The position numbers and the translations under genes were made by a program. A stretch of 36,667 nucleotides of DNA from JALYRV01 sp036675475 (lineage in GTDB: Bacteria > Acidobacteriota > Vicinamibacteria > Vicinamibacterales > SCN-69-37): NCBI GenBank assembly GCA_036675475.1, contig JAKFEY010000088.1, forward strand, positions 1 to 36,667, written 5' to 3'. The notes under the pieces were generated by a model. That model did no database searches, was not told the origin of the DNA, and was given only the letters and a program-made list of their open reading frames with translations. Positions 32,895 through 36,667 of this stretch are shown piece after piece; the stretch's first letter is position 1, and every line of letters begins with the position of its first letter.

Positions 32895-33894
32895 CGCGAC
32901 ACGATATCACCGCGAGCTCGGCGTTGAGGATGGCCGCGCCGGCCGCGCCGCGCACCAGATTGTGCCCGAGCGCGGCGAAGCGCCAGTCGAGCACGCCGCA
33001 CGGACGCAGCCGCCCGATGGTGACCGTCATGCCGCCGCCCTTGTCCACATCGAGACGCGGCTGCGGCCTGTTGTCCTCGTCGAGCACCTGCAGCGGCGCG
33101 GGCGGGGCCGAGGGCAACTCGCGCGACCGCGCATCTCCCGCGAACGTCTGCCACGCGTGGCGCACGTCCGCCGCCGTGACGCGCTGGTCGAACGCCACCG
33201 ACACCATCTCCGTGTGCCCGTGCGCCACGGGCACGCGCGTGGCCTGCGCGCTGATCGCAAATCGCGCGTCGAGAATCTTGAGCGTCTCGCGCTCGATCTT
33301 CTCTTCCTCGCCGGCGATGAACGGCACGACGTTGTTGATCGCGTCGAGACCGGCGACGCCCGGATAGCCGGCACCCGAAAGTGCCTGCAGGGTCGTGACG
33401 GTGACGGCCTTCAGCCCGAACGCGGCGAGCGGCGCAAGCGCGAGTGTCAGAAAGATCGTGGAGCAGTTCGGGTTCGTGATGAGGGCGCCGGACCACGGCT
33501 GCCGATCCACAAGATCGATGGCGCCGGCGTTGATCTCCGGGACGATAAGGGGCACGTCCTCGCGGAGCCGGTGCGCGCTCGCGTTGCTGATCACCGTGTG
33601 GCCGGCCGCGGCCAGTGCCGGTTCGAGATCGGCCGCCGTCGCCGCGTCGAGCGCGGAAAACAGCAGCTGCGGCCCGCGGCCCGGCACGGGCGTGTCGACG
33701 CGCAGCGCTTCGACGCCGGCGGGCCGCTCCGCTTCGATGCGCCACGGCAGCTCGCCATACAGACGTCCTGCCGAACGCTCGCTGGCCGCGACCCACCGCA
33801 CACGGAACCACGGATGGCGCGCCAGGCGCGCAAGCAAATGCTGCCCGACAAGCCCGGTGGCGCCGATGACGCCCACGTCGAGGGGCGCGCTCAC
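32827..33894 (-). CDS. asd: Aspartate-semialdehyde dehydrogenase
   Basis: 355 residues, GTG start. Reduces aspartyl phosphate to aspartate semialdehyde with NADPH, feeding lysine, threonine and methionine. Signatures: Rossmann GATGLVGQHLL, catalytic Cys144 in TNPNCSTIF, His227 in VPVAHGHTEM, and the C-terminal HNLVRGAAGAAILNAEL. SNASAHRLREDVPLIVPEIN is closer to the archaeal/fungal-type subfamily than to the usual enterobacterial enzyme (my judgement from motifs). After NAEL the frame continues for about 28 residues that look unrelated and overlap the next gene. The start overlaps the PLP-enzyme stop by 4 nt (GTGA). Confidence 0.92.
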   Translation of the reverse strand: MSAPLDVGVIGATGLVGQHLLARLARHPWFRVRWVAASERSAGRLYGELPWRIEAERPAGVEALRVDTPVPGRGPQLLFSALDAATAADLEPALAAAGHTVISNASAHRLREDVPLIVPEINAGAIDLVDRQPWSGALITNPNCSTIFLTLALAPLAAFGLKAVTVTTLQALSGAGYPGVAGLDAINNVVPFIAGEEEKIERETLKILDARFAISAQATRVPVAHGHTEMVSVAFDQRVTAADVRHAWQTFAGDARSRELPSAPPAPLQVLDEDNRPQPRLDVDKGGGMTVTIGRLRPCGVLDWRFAALGHNLVRGAAGAAILNAELAVISCRDGVRVPDARAVAGASFAAAARA

Positions 33895-35030
33895 AACGCG
33901 CCCGCCACGGCAACATCCGCGAGCCGCCGCGCCGCCAGCGCGTCAAGGCCTTCGAGGATGTCTTCCACGAGGTCGTCCGGATGCTCGCAGCCGGGCGACA
34001 GCCGTACCAGCGTGTCGGACAGGCCGATGCGCGCGCGCTCGTCCGCGGGAATCGACGCGTGTGTCATGCGCGCGGGATGACAGATGAGCGACTTCACGCC
34101 GCCGAGGCTTTCGCCGAGCGTGAAGTACTTGCGGTCCGACACGAACGCGACCGTGTCGTCGACCGTGCCCTCGAGCTCGCACGACACCATGCCCCCGAAC
34201 CCCGGGTAGTACACGCGCCGCACCGCCGCGTGCGACGACAGCACCGTCGCGATGGCGGCGGCATTCTGCGCGTGACGCTCCATGCGCAGCTCGAGCGTCT
34301 TCAGGCCGCGAAGCGTGAGCCAGCAATCGAGCGGAGCCGGCACGGCGCCCGTCGCGTTCTGCAGGAACTTCACCGGCTCGAACACCGCGGGGTCTTTCGC
34401 CAGCACGGCGCCCTGAATCAGATCGGAGTGGCCCGCCAGATATTTCGTCACGCTGTGCACGACGAGATCGGCGCCGAGCGAAAACGGCTGCTGGAAATAC
34501 GGTGTCGCGAACGTGTTGTCGACGACAACGAGCACGCCCTTGGCGTGCGCCAGCGCCGCAATGGCCTCGATGTCCGACACGAGCAGCCGCGGATTGGTGG
34601 GCGATTCAATCCAGACCAGCCGCGTGCGTTCCGTGATGGCCGCGCGCGCGGCGTCGAGGTTCGTCAGGTCGGTCGGCTTGATGGTCAGCCCGAGCGGCTT
34701 GAACACCGTGTTGAGCAGCCGGAACGTGCCGCCATACACATCGAGCGGCACCACGATCTCGTCGCCGGGACGCAGGTACGCCTGCAGGATCGCGTTCTCG
34801 GCGGCGAGGCCTGACGCGAACACCGCGCAGTGCTCGACGCCCTCGAGCGCCGCGAGCACGTCTTCGAGACGCCGGCGCGTGGGATTGTTCGTGCGCGAAT
34901 AGTCGAAGCCGCGGTGCACGGCCGGCGCGTCCTGCTCGTACGTCGACGTCTGGAAAATCGGCGCGACGAGGGCGCCCGTTTCAGGCTCCGAGGGCTGCGC
35001 GGCGTGAATCGTCTTGGTGGCAAATCGCAT
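33891..35030 (-). CDS. Cystathionine gamma-synthase/gamma-lyase-type PLP enzyme
   Basis: 379 residues of the Cys/Met-metabolism PLP family. The PLP lysine is Lys196 in VHSVTKYLAGHSD, the phosphate-binding Tyr/Arg motif is YSRTNNPTRRRLE, and the cofactor-ring Asp is in VVDNTFATPY. It either joins an activated homoserine with cysteine (gamma-synthase) or splits cystathionine (gamma-lyase); motifs alone do not separate them. The position between aspartokinase and asd, next to homoserine dehydrogenase, favours methionine biosynthesis. Two ATGs stand in tandem at 35033 and 35030. The second is 6 nt from AGGGAG and was chosen. It overlaps the aspartokinase gene by 50 nt. Confidence 0.88.
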   Translation of the reverse strand: MRFATKTIHAAQPSEPETGALVAPIFQTSTYEQDAPAVHRGFDYSRTNNPTRRRLEDVLAALEGVEHCAVFASGLAAENAILQAYLRPGDEIVVPLDVYGGTFRLLNTVFKPLGLTIKPTDLTNLDAARAAITERTRLVWIESPTNPRLLVSDIEAIAALAHAKGVLVVVDNTFATPYFQQPFSLGADLVVHSVTKYLAGHSDLIQGAVLAKDPAVFEPVKFLQNATGAVPAPLDCWLTLRGLKTLELRMERHAQNAAAIATVLSSHAAVRRVYYPGFGGMVSCELEGTVDDTVAFVSDRKYFTLGESLGGVKSLICHPARMTHASIPADERARIGLSDTLVRLSPGCEHPDDLVEDILEGLDALAARRLADVAVAGAL

Positions 35031-35784
35031 CATCTTCTCCCTGGTTGGTGCCGGCGGTGGTGCCGTCCGACACGGTGGTGCGGTGGTCGCCCGCATTCGT
35101 GGTGGTGATAATCAGGCGCACGCCATGCGCGCGCGCGGCAGCCAGCGCGCCGGTCTGCACCAGCTCGCAGCCGTCGCCGGCCATGGCCATGGCGGTGTCG
35201 AAATCGATCGCGGTCAGGTGCCGCGCGTCGCTGTGCGCGGCGGGATCGCTGGTGAAGTAGCCGGGCACGTCCTTGATCAACTCGCACTCGCGCGCGCCAA
35301 GCGCCGCCGCCAGCGTGACCGCCGACAGGTCCGATCCCCCGCGCCCGAGCGACACGATGCGCCCGCGCGCGGTGGCGCCGAGAAACCCCGGCACGATGAC
35401 CACGGCGTGCGCCTCGAGCGCGCGCCGGATTTCGGCGGCCTGCACGTCGCGCGCGCCGTCGGTGATGCGCACGCCCGCTTCATGCACGTTCAGCGCGCAC
35501 GCCGGCACGCCCCGCGCCTGCAGGTGCAGCGCCAGCAGCGCCGCCGACCGCAGCTCGCCGGTGGCCCACAGCAGATCCAGCGCGCGCGTGTCGGGCGCGT
35601 CGACGATCGTTTCGGCTTCGGCCAGAAGGCGATCGGTCACGCCCTTCTCCGCCGACACGACGACGAGCAGCGCCTCGTCGAAGACGCGCCCGGCGAGCCA
35701 GCGCGCGGCCCGCGCATAGGCGCGCGGCCCGGTCAGCACGGATCCGCCAAGCTTGATGACGCGCGGCGCGTGACGGTTAGACAT
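34981..35784 (-). CDS. Short aspartokinase lacking ACT domains
   Basis: 267 residues from ATG 35784. Amino-acid-kinase fold: VIKLGGSVLTGP at the N-terminus, VVVSAEKGVTD, then SLGRGGSDLSAVTLAAAL and ELIKDVPGYFTSDP, which fits aspartokinase best. Normal aspartokinases are about 400-450 residues with two C-terminal ACT domains for feedback inhibition. Here the protein stops soon after the catalytic domain (LIITTTNAGDHRTT), and the last 20 or so residues are encoded in the overlap with the next gene. It should phosphorylate aspartate, but without the usual allosteric control. The start overlaps the homoserine dehydrogenase stop by 8 nt. Confidence 0.82.
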   Translation of the reverse strand: MSNRHAPRVIKLGGSVLTGPRAYARAARWLAGRVFDEALLVVVSAEKGVTDRLLAEAETIVDAPDTRALDLLWATGELRSAALLALHLQARGVPACALNVHEAGVRITDGARDVQAAEIRRALEAHAVVIVPGFLGATARGRIVSLGRGGSDLSAVTLAAALGARECELIKDVPGYFTSDPAAHSDARHLTAIDFDTAMAMAGDGCELVQTGALAAARAHGVRLIITTTNAGDHRTTVSDGTTAGTNQGEDDAICHQDDSRRAALGA

Positions 35785-36667
35785 CGAGCACCCGCCACTT
35801 TCCAAGCCACTCGCACTCGGGCGGCTGCACGGTGACCCGCGCCGGCCTGGCCGCCTCGGCTCCTCCCCCGCTCGCGCTCTCAATCGCATCGTCGAGCAGC
35901 GTGGCGGCGGTGATGTCGGGCCCGGCGCCCGGCCCGGCAAACACCAGCCGGCCGTTGTGCCGCGTATCGATCACGATGGCGTTGTCGCGGCCCGAGATGG
36001 ACGCGAGTGGATGCGCGTGCGGCACGAATGCGGGGCCGGCGAATGCCTGCACCGTGTGTCCTTTGCGCACCGCATGAACGACCGGCTTGAGGGCGCCGCC
36101 CAGACGCGCGGCCGCGTCGAGATCGCCGGGGGTCAATTCGGAGATGCCCGTCACGCTGACTGCGCCGGCAGGCAGCTGGACGCCGAGCAGCGTCTCCGCG
36201 AGAATCTCGAGCTTCGCGAGCGCGTCGCGGCCGGACAGATCGGCAGACGGATCGGGCTCGGCGTACCCGAGCGCCTGCGCTTCTTCGAGCGCGGCGTCGA
36301 ACGCCGCGCCGGCGGCCAGCCGCGACAGGATGAAATTGGAGGTGCCGTTGACGATGCCCGAGAAGCGGCAGACGTCGGACGCAAAGGGCCGGCGTTCGAA
36401 GCCGCCGATGAACGGCACGCCGGCGATGGCGCAGGCCTCGATGCGCAGCGAGGTGCCGGCGCGCGCGGCGATGCGGCGCAGGCGGCGGCCGTCGGCGGCG
36501 ATGAGCGCCTTGTTGGCCGACACCACCGGCGTGCCCTTGCCGAGCACGCGCCCCACGATCGCGCGCGCCGGGTCGGGCCCGGGCAGCGCGTCGATCACCG
36601 CGTCATAGCGGCCGCGGAGGAACGCTTCGACGTTGCTCGTGAGCCGCGCCACGGCCGGCGCGCGCCG
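35777..36667 (-). CDS. hom: Homoserine dehydrogenase, N-terminus outside window
   Basis: The frame is open to the right edge, so the NAD(P)-binding Gly motif lies beyond it. The visible part has the late Rossmann segment (TPVVSANKALIAADG), GGVP-like AIAGVPFIGG, the substrate region RFSGIVNGTSNFIL, and the catalytic-domain signature EAQALGYAEPDPSADLSGRDALAKLEIL. It reduces aspartate semialdehyde to homoserine. The C-terminus ends soon after the catalytic domain without an ACT domain. As far as seen it is the first gene of the overlapping run, and the aspartokinase ATG lies inside its last codons. Confidence 0.92.
   Translation of the reverse strand, partial: RRAPAVARLTSNVEAFLRGRYDAVIDALPGPDPARAIVGRVLGKGTPVVSANKALIAADGRRLRRIAARAGTSLRIEACAIAGVPFIGGFERRPFASDVCRFSGIVNGTSNFILSRLAAGAAFDAALEEAQALGYAEPDPSADLSGRDALAKLEILAETLLGVQLPAGAVSVTGISELTPGDLDAAARLGGALKPVVHAVRKGHTVQAFAGPAFVPHAHPLASISGRDNAIVIDTRHNGRLVFAGPGAGPDITAATLLDDAIESASGGGAEAARPARVTVQPPECEWLGKWRVLDV

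Noticed and set aside
35784..35940. Longer aspartokinase start at 35940
   Set aside because: The extra 52 residues are Arg/Pro/Gly-rich shadow of homoserine dehydrogenase; the kinase fold begins at APRVIKLGGS.

Overview
This is a gene-dense window of high-GC DNA without recognisable mobile elements, rRNA or CRISPR. Its gene content points to a diderm, probably an Acidobacteriota of the Vicinamibacteria type: an Oar-like TonB-dependent receptor with a carboxypeptidase-regulatory-like N-terminus, TPR-fused sulfatase-like proteins, a membrane-bound winged-helix/TPR regulator, an S9 peptidase, a penicillin-acylase-family hydrolase and many sensor kinases. The taxonomic assignment is inference; no marker gene in the window settles it.

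Layout. (1) 1-5.5 kb: two secreted proteins that share a C-terminal module lie either side of an oppositely oriented membrane-bound transcription regulator. (2) 5.5-7.3 kb: small genes (a membrane-anchored hypothetical protein, a DinB-like protein, a serine esterase) in two very compact divergent arrangements. (3) 7.4-10.8 kb: an overlapping run of cell-wall amidase, GerMN-domain protein, RNase PH and RdgB/Ham1. (4) 10.8-15 kb, minus strand: a Zn-ribbon membrane protein, a PAP2 phosphatase, a dipeptidyl-peptidase-IV-like S9 peptidase, a SemiSWEET transporter and tRNA-Pro(UGG). (5) 15-22.7 kb: a signalling island with a soluble PAS-GAF-GAF histidine kinase facing a four-gene minus-strand operon of hybrid kinase, membrane kinase, single-domain receiver and REC-HD-GYP-REC. 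(6) 22.7-29.8 kb: two sulfatase-like/TPR paralogues flank a large TonB-dependent receptor. (7) 27.96-36.67 kb: seven consecutive minus-strand genes that all overlap. From 5' to 3' they are homoserine dehydrogenase, a short aspartokinase, a cystathionine-synthase/lyase-type PLP enzyme, aspartate-semialdehyde dehydrogenase, a double NTF2-like secreted protein, a penicillin-acylase-family lipoprotein and a sulfatase-like lipoprotein.

Themes worth attention. Many genes have a TANAAT-like hexamer ending 6-8 nt before the start codon and no Shine-Dalgarno. The same spacing separates such a hexamer from the mature 5' end of the tRNA, so leaderless transcription looks common here, while a few genes (the TonB receptor, one response regulator, the PLP enzyme) have proper Shine-Dalgarno sequences. 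Short tandem repeats with 7- or 9-bp periodicity are concentrated in 24.8-32 kb. Two of them encode lipoprotein signal peptides and one encodes a surface loop. The aspartate-pathway genes show no ACT regulatory domain and are apparently translationally coupled to exported hydrolases.
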